A stretch of DNA of 64,000 nt, taken from Viola odorata. Taxonomy: Eukaryota; Streptophyta; Magnoliopsida; Malpighiales; Violaceae. The translations under genes and the position numbers were made by a program. The notes below the pieces were generated by a model. That model saw nothing but the letters and a program-made list of their open reading frames with translations. It searched no databases and was not told the DNA's origin. Shown here piece after piece: positions 45,468-55,620 of the stretch (position 1 is the first letter of the stretch; every line of letters starts with the position of its first letter). The DNA is taken from positions 60,167,179 to 60,231,178 of the forward strand of contig OY829545.1 in NCBI GenBank assembly GCA_963691705.1, written 5' to 3'.

Positions 45468-45851
45468 TAACGGTGGCTCCCTTTGGGCCTTTTTCTTTTC
45501 CTCTTGCCTTGTAAATGTATCTTTCGGCCGGTAGGCCATAATAAATAAATCGTTTCAATCATTCCGCCTTGTAACTGTTCTTCCTCTTTGCTGCGCCCTT
45601 CGTCGTTTTCCAATGAAGATATTCTTAGCCCCACTGAAAACTGTTTGGCTACTGGGCGGTTTTCTGTTGGTCGTTCTATATTAACTCAGCGTCGTCCCCA
45701 TTGTAACAACTGATTGGGGGATATATTCTTGATTAGCGCGAGATTTCAACCGGCGTGACTGCAAATCTATGCTTGCACTTCAGACTGTACACGTGCCAAT
45801 CCTCAAGAGTCGGGTTGGGTGATCGAAGAGTCCCTCCTACTCTTTTCCCCG

Positions 45852-45860
45852 CTATTTAAT
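45852..45860 (+). promoter_or_regulatory. TATTTAATGGG box upstream of aORF3 (E)
   Basis: GCTATTTAATGGG lies about 65 bp upstream of the aORF3 ATG. It is conserved upstream of aORF3 in A, D and F (as CTATTAAATGGG in F) and probably serves as the TATA element. A G-box CACGTG is at 45790-45795. Confidence 0.5.
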
Positions 45861-45924
45861 GGGACGATTCTTTTTTCATTTTCGTCTATTTTTTTTTTTC
45901 TTCGTTTTTCTTCGCAACGATCTC

Positions 45925-46359
45925 ATGGCTGATTCTTATTTGTTAGATACAGCTTCGAGAGACTCTCCACCAACTCCCCCGACTACTCCTGATACGGATA
46001 ATCCTCCTGCCACACCCCCTTGGAGACCGGTCGTCCGCCGGCGGAGTCGCAAGAGGCGGAGAAAAGAAGCTGCTAGGCAAAGGAAAGGGGCTGCCAAGGA
46101 TTCTAAGTCATTTTTCGACTCTCTGGCTTCTTCGACTCGAGAGGAGAAAAAACCGTCTCCCCCTCCGCAGGAATCGCCTCCGTGGGCTCCCTCTGCTTGT
46201 TCGGCCGCCGGGGCAGTATCGCCAGGCGTTAAGGAGGAGTCACCCAAGTTGACTTCTGCCGCTGGAAAGGAGGTCGGTGAACTTTCATTCTGGGGTGGCG
46301 ATCATGGAGACGACGTGGTCTACTGCTACGGCATTACTTGGTCCGACGGTGAAGAGTAG
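45925..46359 (+). CDS. aORF3 of element E: arginine-rich small protein
   Basis: 144 residues, intact. Starts MADSYLLDTASRDSPPTPP, with a Pro/Thr-rich N-terminal third, then the strongly basic RRRSRKRRRKEAARQRK at about residues 38-54, then a Ser/Pro/Glu region, ending WGGDHGDDVVYCYGITWSD and an acidic end. The basic cluster could be a nuclear localisation signal or nucleic acid contact; that is inference. The start was taken at MADS because A and D share it; an in-frame upstream ATG adds a Phe-rich leader without counterpart. The D copy is the same length with one visible substitution. Confidence 0.78.
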   Translation: MADSYLLDTASRDSPPTPPTTPDTDNPPATPPWRPVVRRRSRKRRRKEAARQRKGAAKDSKSFFDSLASSTREEKKPSPPPQESPPWAPSACSAAGAVSPGVKEESPKLTSAAGKEVGELSFWGGDHGDDVVYCYGITWSDGEE

Positions 46360-46629
46360 GGCCTAACCCTTCTTTTTGTAGATGCCGTATGGCCTTCCTC
46401 ATAATAATGAATGATGGTTTTACTTCCTTTTCGCTTCTCATCGCTTACTTATTGTTTCTTTCTGAGCGTTCCGGGTTATCGCGGAAGCGTCCCTTTCGCT
46501 ACGGGTAACTGCCTTCAACTTCTAATCGGTAACTGTCTTCTTTCAGAAGGCACAAATGACTATCCACGTGTCTTTTTCTGTTCTGCACGTGTTTCATTTT
46601 TACAGGCTGTCTCTTCTTTAGGCTTTTCC

Positions 46630-46637
46630 TTTATAAG
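46630..46637 (+). promoter_or_regulatory. TATA box of aORF2 (E)
   Basis: TTTATAAG within CCTTTATAAGGAAATC, about 190 bp upstream of the aORF2 ATG. Conserved in A (near 42163, minus) and D. Two CACGTG G-boxes lie at 46565 and 46586. Confidence 0.55.
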
Positions 46638-46826
46638 GAAATCATCTCTCTCTTTTACTGCTTTTGCTAATATTTTGAGTTTTTGCATATTTTCTCTCTC
46701 TTCTGCACTTCTTTTCTTCGAGAGGTTTTACCGCGACCGCTCACTGGTGCCGGCGACCGGCTCACTGGCTTTTTGCTCCAGGTATTTACTCCTTCTACCG
46801 CCGTAGATTTAGTTTCCCTGTCCCTT

Positions 46827-49068
46827 ATGTCTTCAACTGTTGAAACCCCATAGATCCCGAAGCTAGGAGAACTCGCAGAATATTCCATTGTAATGAGGTT
46901 TTGAGGGTTGAATTAGAGGAGAGTGGTATTACTTTTCCCACGGGCTATCGCCCTTTTGTCTCTTTGAAGGACACTCGGCTGCCTGACGCCATGTGGGGAA
47001 CATTCCGGTTAGTTTATTTCAAGATGTTTACTTACGGATTCCGTTTCCCACTCCATACTTCTCTGTTGAAACTGCTAGATCATTATGACCTTAATCCCGT
47101 CCAGATTACTCCACCCTCTTGGTGTGGTATTTACGCTTTCCTTCGTTCGTGCGAGATGAAGCGTATATTTGCTCCATCGCTTGATCTATTCCGCACGTTC
47201 TTTGTCTTGAGTTGTCGCAACTGCCTGGTAGATATTACCCCCAGATGGGATGATGTCATTGTGCAACTGTTCTGGCGGAACTTTCAAGGTTTTGAGGAAC
47301 ACGTAGATGACTGGAAGTCTGGCTTTTTCACCCTCCGTTTGCCGTCACGACTCTGGCGCGGGGGTTTCAATCGAAAAATCAATAGTGGCGTTTGGAAAAG
47401 ACCGGACGCGCTGTCAAGCCAGGATGTTTCCAACGTTAGCGCCTTGTTAGAAATAGAAGGGTCTTTCCGTATCCGGGAGTTTGCTCGGTTCAGGCCCTTG
47501 TCAGAGTGCGTTGTGAGTGAGTTCCCTTTTTCTTCTTTATCGCTTCAATCTTCTTAATTTGCTAATATGTTTTGTTGGCAGGTAACGCTGAGAGTAGTTC
47601 TTCTGGGGAAAGTGACGCCCCTTTGAACGTAACACCTCTCCAGTCGCTGCCTCCTTCTCCTTCGCCTGAAAATTCCCGCCGCCCACCCATTCCGCCTGGA
47701 AGGGAAGGGACTAAAACCGTCACAACTCGCAGAGCCTCCACTCGACCTTCTTATTTCCTTGAAAATTGGCTTCCGTCCCGTGGCAAGAGGGTAGCTCAAG
47801 GCGATCCTGTGTTTGAGAAAATCGACAGCGATAGCGAAAGCATGGACACTGGTCCTGAATTACGTCATGCTACTATTGCCCAAAGGATGAAACTTAGGTC
47901 GAGGAGGAATGATGACACGGCGGAATCGGCTGAGGACGATAGCGAAGAAATTGCAGAAGAGACGGAGCGTCTCGTAAAGAAGGTTCGCACAGAGAAAACT
48001 AACCCCCCAGTTCCCCCTTTGAAGGGAGTTAACGCGGTCCCCCTCGAGAATATTAACGCTTCTCATGCCGCGAGTACTTCGCAAGTGGTGAAAGATATCA
48101 AAGCTATCAGGGTGCCTTCCGCCGTTTCTATCGAAAACAATGAGACCTCGGCAGCCGCGACCTCTCCTTTGTCGTCGGGCCATCCTACTTCCCCGATAGG
48201 TTCTTTTATCCCAGAGGCAACCCTACCGGTTTCGAATTTAAGCGTTCCTCCTGAATTTCTCCCACGGAAGCCTCCTCTTTTGTTTCTGTCTTCAATTTCG
48301 GGCGTTGGTGATTGCGCAAAAAGTTGTTCCCCTCCTTATATCGCCAACCTTTCTCCTCAGAGGTCCTAGGGCCCTACGGGATATCAGCTGGATTTGTCCT
48401 CTTTCGGCACTGACGGGCTTCGTGCCTTAGGAATATCGGATCCGTTATCGCGAGAAGAGCCCGTGGGTCCCATAGTGGGACAGATGTTTACTTCTTCCAA
48501 GGACAGGGAAGAGTTTTTACAGCATGCTCCCGAGACACGACAGTCACACATCATGAACGACATGCTGGCTAGCTTTCGGAAATTTCATTATTTTCTTGAA
48601 AACCAGCGTAACAAAACTCGACCCTCTTCGGATTTGCAGGAACAATTAGACGCGGCCTTGGCGAAGGCGAAGGAGCTATTGCAGTTGCAAGAACGAACTC
48701 GGGCGGAGTTGGAGGATTGTCGCGCTGAACTTTCTCGGGAGAAGTCGAAGGGGAAAGCGAGAGCAGAGCTAATGGAGGCGGAACTGGTGGTGGCTGATAA
48801 AAAGAACGTCTTCCTCCGTGAAGAGTTGTCATCTCTTGATGCCGATTTGGCCAAAGTTCCTTCGAGGATAGCCTGGTGGAAGAATAAGACCATCGAGGTT
48901 TGTATCGCAGGATTTATGGATCTCCATATCCAAGGCGCCGTCGATTCATCCATGCTGGCCGATTACGCTTCCCAAAAAATTAAAGATCTTAGTGAAGGCG
49001 AAAGGGGTTTTCCTTCTTCTGGGGAAAAGCAAGGGAATGATGACGGCGAGGCATGCGATGACTCTTAA
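46827..49068 (+). pseudogene. aORF2 of element E
   Basis: ATG at 46827; a one-base deletion about 18 bases later (GAAACCCC where D has GAAAACCCC) shifts the frame. Beyond it exon 1 is open to the donor GTGAGT at 47517: GTFRLVYFKMFTYGFRFPLH, YDLNPVQITPPSWCGIYAF and DITPRWDDVIVQLFWRNF. The 65-bp intron ends at 47581. Exon 2 (47582-49068) runs NAESSSSGESDAPLNV, a Ser/Pro/Glu-rich linker, a stop at 48367, and a C-terminal coiled coil with SREKSKGKARAELMEAEL and SRIAWWKNKTIEVC. An uninterrupted product would be a little over 700 residues. The N-terminal region fits the Transposase_28 family, whose function is unknown. Confidence 0.82.
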
Positions 49069-49516
49069 TTGATCCATTGAAGAACATTGCTATTTGTTTT
49101 CCATGTCTTGTAATAACGTCCTATCTCGCGGCGATATCGGTACCTTGCTCTTCGGGCGATATCTTATTTTATTTCGCTCTCTTGTACTGTCTTGAGAACT
49201 GTTCTTTTATTCAACGCCGATTTGCATCACTTCCTTTCTTGTGATATCGCTTTTGCTTTTTATCAAAAAGTCACATCTACTTTTCAGAGCATTTAATGCT
49301 CGCGACCCTTCCGTCGGTGCGCGGGAAAAGTCATGATGGTGCAGACACACGTGTTCGTTTCTTCTGCCGCTTCACCTTAGCGTGTTTAGAAATTTTAACA
49401 AGATCGAAGCGTTTGTCGCGCTTCTTCTAGAGTCGTACTCATTGCTTGAGTCTTATCCCTCATGCCGCTTCGACACAATGACTGCAGCATCCGTCGTTTC
49501 CTTTTAATTACTAGGG

Positions 49517-49524
49517 TTATAAAC
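49517..49524 (+). promoter_or_regulatory. TATA box of aORF1 (E)
   Basis: CTAGGGTTATAAACC, about 165 bp upstream of the aORF1 ATG. A (near 39290, minus) has the same box and F has GGGTTATATATAAC near 13135. G-box CACGTG at 49348-49353. Confidence 0.6.
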
Positions 49525-49687
49525 CCTCTTTATTTCTTCCCTTTTCTTTTTCACTCCACTTTTTCATATTATCTCTCGGCCGTCTTGTCCTTCTCACCTC
49601 CATTCAAGGCTTTCAAAGTTCTTTCCTTTCAAAGGTATTTCCCTTCTTTTCCCTCGTCTTCTTCATTTCTATTTCCTTAGTCCTGCC

Positions 49688-52051
49688 ATGGCAAAGACTC
49701 GCCGTTCTGAGTCAAAATCCATCGATGAGAAGAAAATGGATACCACGGTCAGTGTTATTACCACGGAGGCCATTCTCCAGGAGCATTTGGCTACTCACGG
49801 TGCCGTTATTACTGACGGTTACCAAGCTGTTGTTGCCCCTGGGTCAGTTCGTTTAAACAGTATTCTGACCGACAATCAAAGGGTCTTATATGCCCAGATG
49901 TTTCGCTACGGTTTCCGACTCCCTATCGATTCTTTCGTCAAGGGTTTGCTTATTGCTGGCAATTTCAATCCTGCCCAGTTAGCCCCAAATGCATATTGCT
50001 GTGTTTATGCTTTTTTGGAACTCTGTAGATATAAGGGGATCACTTCCCCTTCTCTTTTGTTGCTTAGATCCCTTTTTAAATTGATGAAGTGCCGGGGTGT
50101 GATAACCATATCGCCTCGCTTTGACGATGATTCTCTCAAGTCTTTTACTTGGAAGTTGCTCCATATTGAGTCTTCTGTTGAGGCTTGGAAAAAGGAGTTC
50201 TTTCTGATAAATCTTCCTGATGCTCCTGGTCCCGAGTGGCGTTCTGGGTTCAACCAGGACGTCCAAGATGGCGTTTGGAGTCGACCAGGGACACTTCCCG
50301 CTCGTGAACAAGGATGGTTAAACACCTTACTCCAACTGGAGATCAGCGTTCATATTCGACTCACGGCCTGTAGAATGGCCATTCAGGAGTGCGTTAGACG
50401 TGAGTATCGCGCTACCTTTCCCTTTCATCACTGATACTAACGCTGACATTATTTTGTGATTTTGCAGCGACGGATCCTGATTATAAACCCGAAAGCGTAA
50501 GAAGACGCTTAAGGAGAGCTCAGAATAGAGAAGAAAGGGAAAAGCTCGATTCAGAGGCCTCTGATAATCCTTCTGAGCTTCCGGCTACTTCCGCGAATCT
50601 CGCTCAAGTATCCTCCTCCTCAGTTGGCGAAGGGGATACTGACATCCCTGAAGGTGTTCCCATCGTGATCGTTGCTGCTCCCTCGTCTTCTCAGGCCCCT
50701 AAGGCCATTGCCAGAGGAAAAAAGAAGAAAAGAACACGGAGTATCGCCACTCTTACTCCTTCTCCCGACGCTGCGGGTTCTTCTGAGGCACCACCTTCCC
50801 TCAACACCGCTACCGTAAGCGTGTTTTTTTTTTTTTTTTTTTTTGTCGCGATATATTGTGCCTCAATATCTGTCGTCATTTGATCTATTTTTCTTTTTTC
50901 TCAATTTGTACTCCTTGCAGGAGACCATTGTAGTTACTGCTTCCGCTCCTTCAGGCGATATGAATCTCACTTATGTGCTGAGGGGTTCCGCGAAGAGGGC
51001 CCGGATAGAAGGCGAGGATGAGAACATACCCTCCTCTAACATCGCGGGGGAAGGTGGTTCCGTTAACGTTCCTAATTCCGCAGTGGTTCCTCCAGGTGGA
51101 CATTCCACGGAAGTTTTGGGGAACCTAGGAGGTGCGGACCCCTTTGGTGCTTCGCCCAGTTCCTTTGGTGGGCCTGTGCATCATTATTCCTCTTCTTTAG
51201 GCTATCAAGACGTCTTGCAGGACCTTTCGGGCTATCAGCCTCATGGTACCTTCCTTCCCCCGGGCAGTTCTTCTTCACAGGTTCGCGCCCCTGGTCCTCT
51301 GGCTTTCGTTCCCTCTAGCGTTCCTTGGCGGCAACGCTATAATGAAGTCGGAACCTCTTTCAATTTTGTGGCGGATCTTTGTCCATTAAACGGGCTCGGC
51401 GAAGTGACCCATCAGGTTGAGTTGTTCGACTTCCGTGCCCGTGGTTTGGCAGCCATCGGGGGCGATGGTTCAGATGAGGTTTCTGCCCTGCTGGCTTCTC
51501 AAATTCTGGCCTCATCTGCAGAACGGGAAACTTTCCTTTCCCAGGCGGAAGATGACAAAGTGAACTCCTTCCGTGCTAGCCTTTTCTCCAATATGATGAA
51601 ATTTCACTACTGGGCGGAGGAGGTGAAGCATCAGACTGTTTCCCTCCGTTCTGTTTCGGCGGAGCTGTCCAAGGAGCAAGATGAAAGGAAAAAGGTGTTG
51701 GCAGATCGTTCCAAGATACTACTGGCTCACCACGATTTACAGAAATAGCATTCCGCTCTGGAAACAGCTTTGTCAGAGGAACAGGCCAAAGTGACTGCTT
51801 TGGAGAATGAGAAGTCCTCTTTAGAAAAGGAGAAGGCAGCTTTGGCGGAAGAGTCAGTCGATATGGGCTGGTGGCATGCTGAACAGACCGCCCGTGTTCT
51901 AGTTAAGTGTTTCGAAGAAATTCATGGGGTGGATGCGTACAAGGGCGAAGATGTCGCGAAAGCCTTTCTACAGAGTTCTGCCCATATCAACGAGGCAGGC
52001 TATCGCCAGGCCAAGGCAGCGGGCTGGAAACGAAAAGACCCCGAGAGCTGA
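49688..52051 (+). pseudogene. aORF1 of element E (one in-frame TAG)
   Basis: Three exons: 49688-50399, 50468-50814 and 50921-52051, with GT-AG introns of 68 and 106 bp that keep the frame. Exon 1: MAKTRRSESKSIDEKK, then the Transposase_28-like domain (YGFRLPIDSFVKGLL, FNPAQLAPNAYCCVYAF, ISPRFDDDSLKSFTWK). Exon 2: basic and Ser-rich, with PESVRRRLRRAQ and RGKKKKRTRS, possible nuclear signals. Exon 3: Gly/Ser-rich, then coiled coil. TAG at 51746 after HHDLQK is the only lesion seen and is shared with A; the frame beyond it (EEQAKVTALENEKSSLEKEK, GVDAYKGEDVAKAFLQ) matches A. Length is 628 residues to the TAG or about 729 codons to the final stop. Confidence 0.82.
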
Positions 52052-52609
52052 TATGTCGCGATATTTTGCCGTTCCCTCCAGCGATCAAATATCGCTTGGC
52101 TTTTGTCTTTTGTCTTTGCGGCATAATTATTTTGAACATTGAATCTTTGTAAATCCTTGAGATGCCTTTAATATTTCTAGACAATCCCTTTATCGATATT
52201 CCTCTTTTATTTTTCTCATCGCGAGACTTCTCTCGTCACTGGGGTTGCCTTATCCTCACGGTGCGTTTACTTTCTTGAGCAGATCCTTGGTATTTATACC
52301 AAGATGACCAAGGTCTATGTCGGGTTGGCCTTTCGATAAGCCTATCGGTATCATGACCACCGCTCCTTCCGCTGCTCAGAAGTATTTTGCACATTTCTAA
52401 TTGTAGATCATCAGTAACAAAACGAGATTTGAGAGATAGTGATTACCCGTAGGAGCCTGTTCGCTGCCATCATTAGGCTTTATCACGGAACCCGTTTCGA
52501 ATCGTGTTTTCCCTCAGCTCTATACTTCGCCAGGGATTACTCATCCGGTTACTAGCTGGAATTACGCGATCCTTCATGTTTCCCTTATCTCTCGTTCGGC
52601 CTTTCTAAG

Positions 52610-53050
52610 TGCCTCATCTCGTGAGCTGTCGGATCGGGACGGCTATCACAAGGCTAGGGAATTTTCACTTTTATAGGCGTTGTCCTCTCGTTTAGAACCG
52701 TGTCCTTACTTAATGGTTTAGCTGCACCAGCCCGACCGTTAAGATAGGATTCTTGTTTCTAAACAGAGTTTCTAACTCTTTGGGGCGTGTCTTGTCTTGA
52801 TGTACCGTCTCCACGAGATCGGTTATCATTAAAGAACTTTTCACTCCCAAAGATACCGGGCAGTGCCCTCACTTAGTGAGCCATCTGATCAAGATCGGTC
52901 ATCACAAGGATAGGACTTTTCACCCCCGGGGGCGTCAAGGATCTTTCAATCCGACGCTAATCAAGGATACACTGGGGTCGTGCCCTCACTTAGTGGGCCA
53001 TCTGATCAAGACCGACCATCACAATGATAGGACTTTTCACTCCCAGGGTA
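52610..53050. repeat. Imperfect repeats between pol and antisense genes (E)
   Basis: Reverse complement of the block at 35763-36240. Copies of GTGCCCTCACTTAGTG..CCATCTGATCAAGA..GGTCATCACAAGGATAGGACTTTTCAC start near 52860 and 52980, with more diverged copies near 52610 and 52790. The convergent ends of aORF1 (52051) and pol (53155) lie on either side. Confidence 0.75.
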
Positions 53051-53154
53051 CCCCCCTTTTTACCTGCACAAAAGCAACCACAAACCCACAAAATCTCTCC
53101 TATTGAGTGTTAGCCACGGTTAGGGTCGTTATAATCCAAATAGTGCAGATAAAA

Positions 53155-55620
53155 TTAAACTCTAGGATAATATAACTTCAAACGAGCGATATTCCAGGAG
53201 TTGGATAAGGGCGTACCGTCAAGTGTCTCCAGGCGATAGGCCCCTCTTCCGACAACGTGGGTTACGCGATACGGTCCTTCCCAGTTAGGACTAAGCTTTC
53301 CCATACGTTGTCCGGTTGCTCGCCTGTCACGGAGCACCAGGTCACCGTTTTTCAACAATCGCTCTTTGACCTGCCTGTTATGATAACGGGCCATTTTTCT
53401 TTTGTAGTGTTGCGTTTTCAGTAGGACTTCTTCTCGAACCTCTGGTAACGCGTCCAGGTTAGCACGTAACCGTTCCTCGTTCAGTTCCTCACGAAAGTGA
53501 GCCACCCGTAGGCTCATGGCCCCAATTTCCACTGGCGTAACGGCTTCAGTTCCAAAAGCCAAAGCGAAAGGCGTTTCTCCAGTGCTAACTTTTACGGTCA
53601 TGCGGTATGCCCACATCACGTATGGCAATTCATCAGCCCACTTCTTCTTAGACCCCTCTAGGTTTTTCTTAATACCGCTGAGGATGCTCCTATTAGTTAC
53701 CTCTGCCTGTCCGTTGGTTTGTGGGTGAGCCACGGAAGAGAATCTCTGCTCAATCCCGAATTCTGAGCATTGGTCTTTGAAGAATTGGCTGGCGAACTGG
53801 GTCCCGTTATCGCTGACAAGGATACGAGGCACCCCGAATCTCATGATAACTTGATGTTTGAAAAAATGCCATGTTTTTTCTGCCGTGATTGTGGCAACCG
53901 CTTCAGCTTCCGCCCACTTCGTAAAATAGTCCACAGCCACTATCACAAATTTCAGTTGGGACCTTGCCTTTGGAAATGGACCCAGGATGTCAATCCCCTA
54001 TTTGGCAAAAGGACAAGGGGCGATGATTTCCGATATTTCCGTGGCTGGACGTCGAGGAATTCTAGCAAATTCCTGACATTTGGGGCAAGCTTGTACATAA
54101 TCGTGGCAATCCCTTCGTATGGTGGGCCAGTAGAATCCTGATCTGAAAACTTGTGCCGCCATGGTGCCGCCTGACGCGTGCATTCCGCATATCCCTTCAT
54201 GGATTTCGCGTAAGGTGTGAAGGCCCTCTTGTTCGGTTATACATTTGGCGGCGGGGTGAGAAAAACATCTTCGAATTAGATCCCCGTTATAGTACGTGCA
54301 ACGAGCAGCCTGTCTTAGCACTTTCATCTTTTCAGCGTTACCGTCAGGCAGCTCTTCGTGCATCAGGTATTTTATTACCGGAATCCGCCAATCATTCTCG
54401 AGCTCATTCACACACAAAGAGGCTTGTTCCTCCATGAAGGATGGCACCGATAGCTCACGATAATACACATCTTTAGGTATAGATGCTTCAGGATTCGCGG
54501 CCAGCTTGGCAAGGTAATCGGCTTCAGCATTTTCCTCTCGGGGAACGTGCTCGAAGCTGACTTGCATGCCCTCTTTCTTTATTTCCACTAGTTCTCGCGT
54601 TACCTTAGAGAGGTACTGCACCATAATAGGTTCTCGAACCTGAGAGTGTCCTGAGACCTGGTCAATTATCAGTTTGGAGTCTCCACAAATTTTTAGACGC
54701 AGATCTCCTGTTTGGCCGGTATCGCGCCTTCCCTTGGAAGAAAACTCTCTTCCTATTCTGAGTCCAGCTAGCAACGCCTCATATTTGGCTGCGTTATTGG
54801 ACAAAGGCTGCAAGATTCGAATAGCATACCGTATATGCATATCGTGCGGCCCATTTATGAAGACTCCGGCCCCCGCCAGTTCTTGGTTTTTGGCTCCGTC
54901 CACATGAACGATCCAAAGATCCGTATATGTTTCTGGGAACGGGAGATCCATATCGTTCCATTCCGCTTCAGGTACACCACTCAAAGGGTCCTCTGTGAAA
55001 GTACACTCCGCTATAAAATCAGCAAGGACCTGAGCCTTTACGGATGGCCGGGACTGGTACCTCAAACCATATTGTTCGAGTTCTAGGGCCCAGATCAGCA
55101 TTCTTCCTGAAGATTCAGGCTTTCGAAATATCCTCTTCAAGGGTTGGTCTGTAAGTACAACGATAGGATAAGACTGGAAGTATCGGTCCATCTTGCGGGC
55201 GGCTTGTATAAGGGCGAACGCTATTTTCTCAATACGAGCATATCGCAGTTCCGCGTCCTTTAAGACATGACTCACGAAGTAAACTGGGCGATGAGTGTGG
55301 TTATCGTCACGAATAAGGACGGCGCTGACCACTTCGTCCGCCGCGCCCAAGTACAAGTACAGGGTATCGCCGGACTCGGGCCTTGTCAATAATAAATCGG
55401 ATGATAAATAGTCCTTTAAGTCCACAAATGCTTGCTCACATTCTGGGGTCCACCCGAACGTGGCTTTCCGTCGTATGACTTTGAAAAAAGGGAGGCACTT
55501 TTCTCCTTGCTTGGAGACGAATCGTCCCAGAGCGATAACGCGCCCCGTTAGCCTTTGCACTTCCTTAACGGTTCTCGGCGATATCATATCATGTATAGCT
55601 TTAACCTTGGAAGGATTAGG
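53155..55620 (-). pseudogene. Element E RNase H and integrase
   Basis: Continues the polyprotein frame after a TAG at 55623-55621. The RH-like end of RT (FGWTPECEQAFVDLK) is followed by RNase H (HVDGAKN, GDSKLIIDQVSG, ENAEADYLAKL). In the motif after LSNNAA the copy reads KYEALLAGL where A has EYEALLAGL, so the catalytic glutamate is lysine. Integrase: zinc region (EIHEGICGMH, CPKCQEF), TAG at 54000-53998 in place of Trp, then VAVDYFTKWAEAEA, VSDNGTQF and NGQAEVTNR, ending SWNIARLKLYYPRV at 53155. Confidence 0.9.

Larger units (their letters stand above)
43570..47922 (+). repeat. Left arm of 4.3-kb inverted repeat
   Basis: Reverse complement of 59412-63751 apart from point changes and small indels (C-run length; a 1-base and a 2-base indel in aORF2). 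It comprises LTR L2, aORF4, aORF3 and the first part of aORF2. The loop between the arms is about 11.5 kb. Confidence 0.9.

Noticed and set aside
50825..50845. Poly-T run as a terminator
   Set aside because: It lies inside aORF1 intron 2 just after the GTAAGC donor and is better explained as a slippage-prone T run in the intron.
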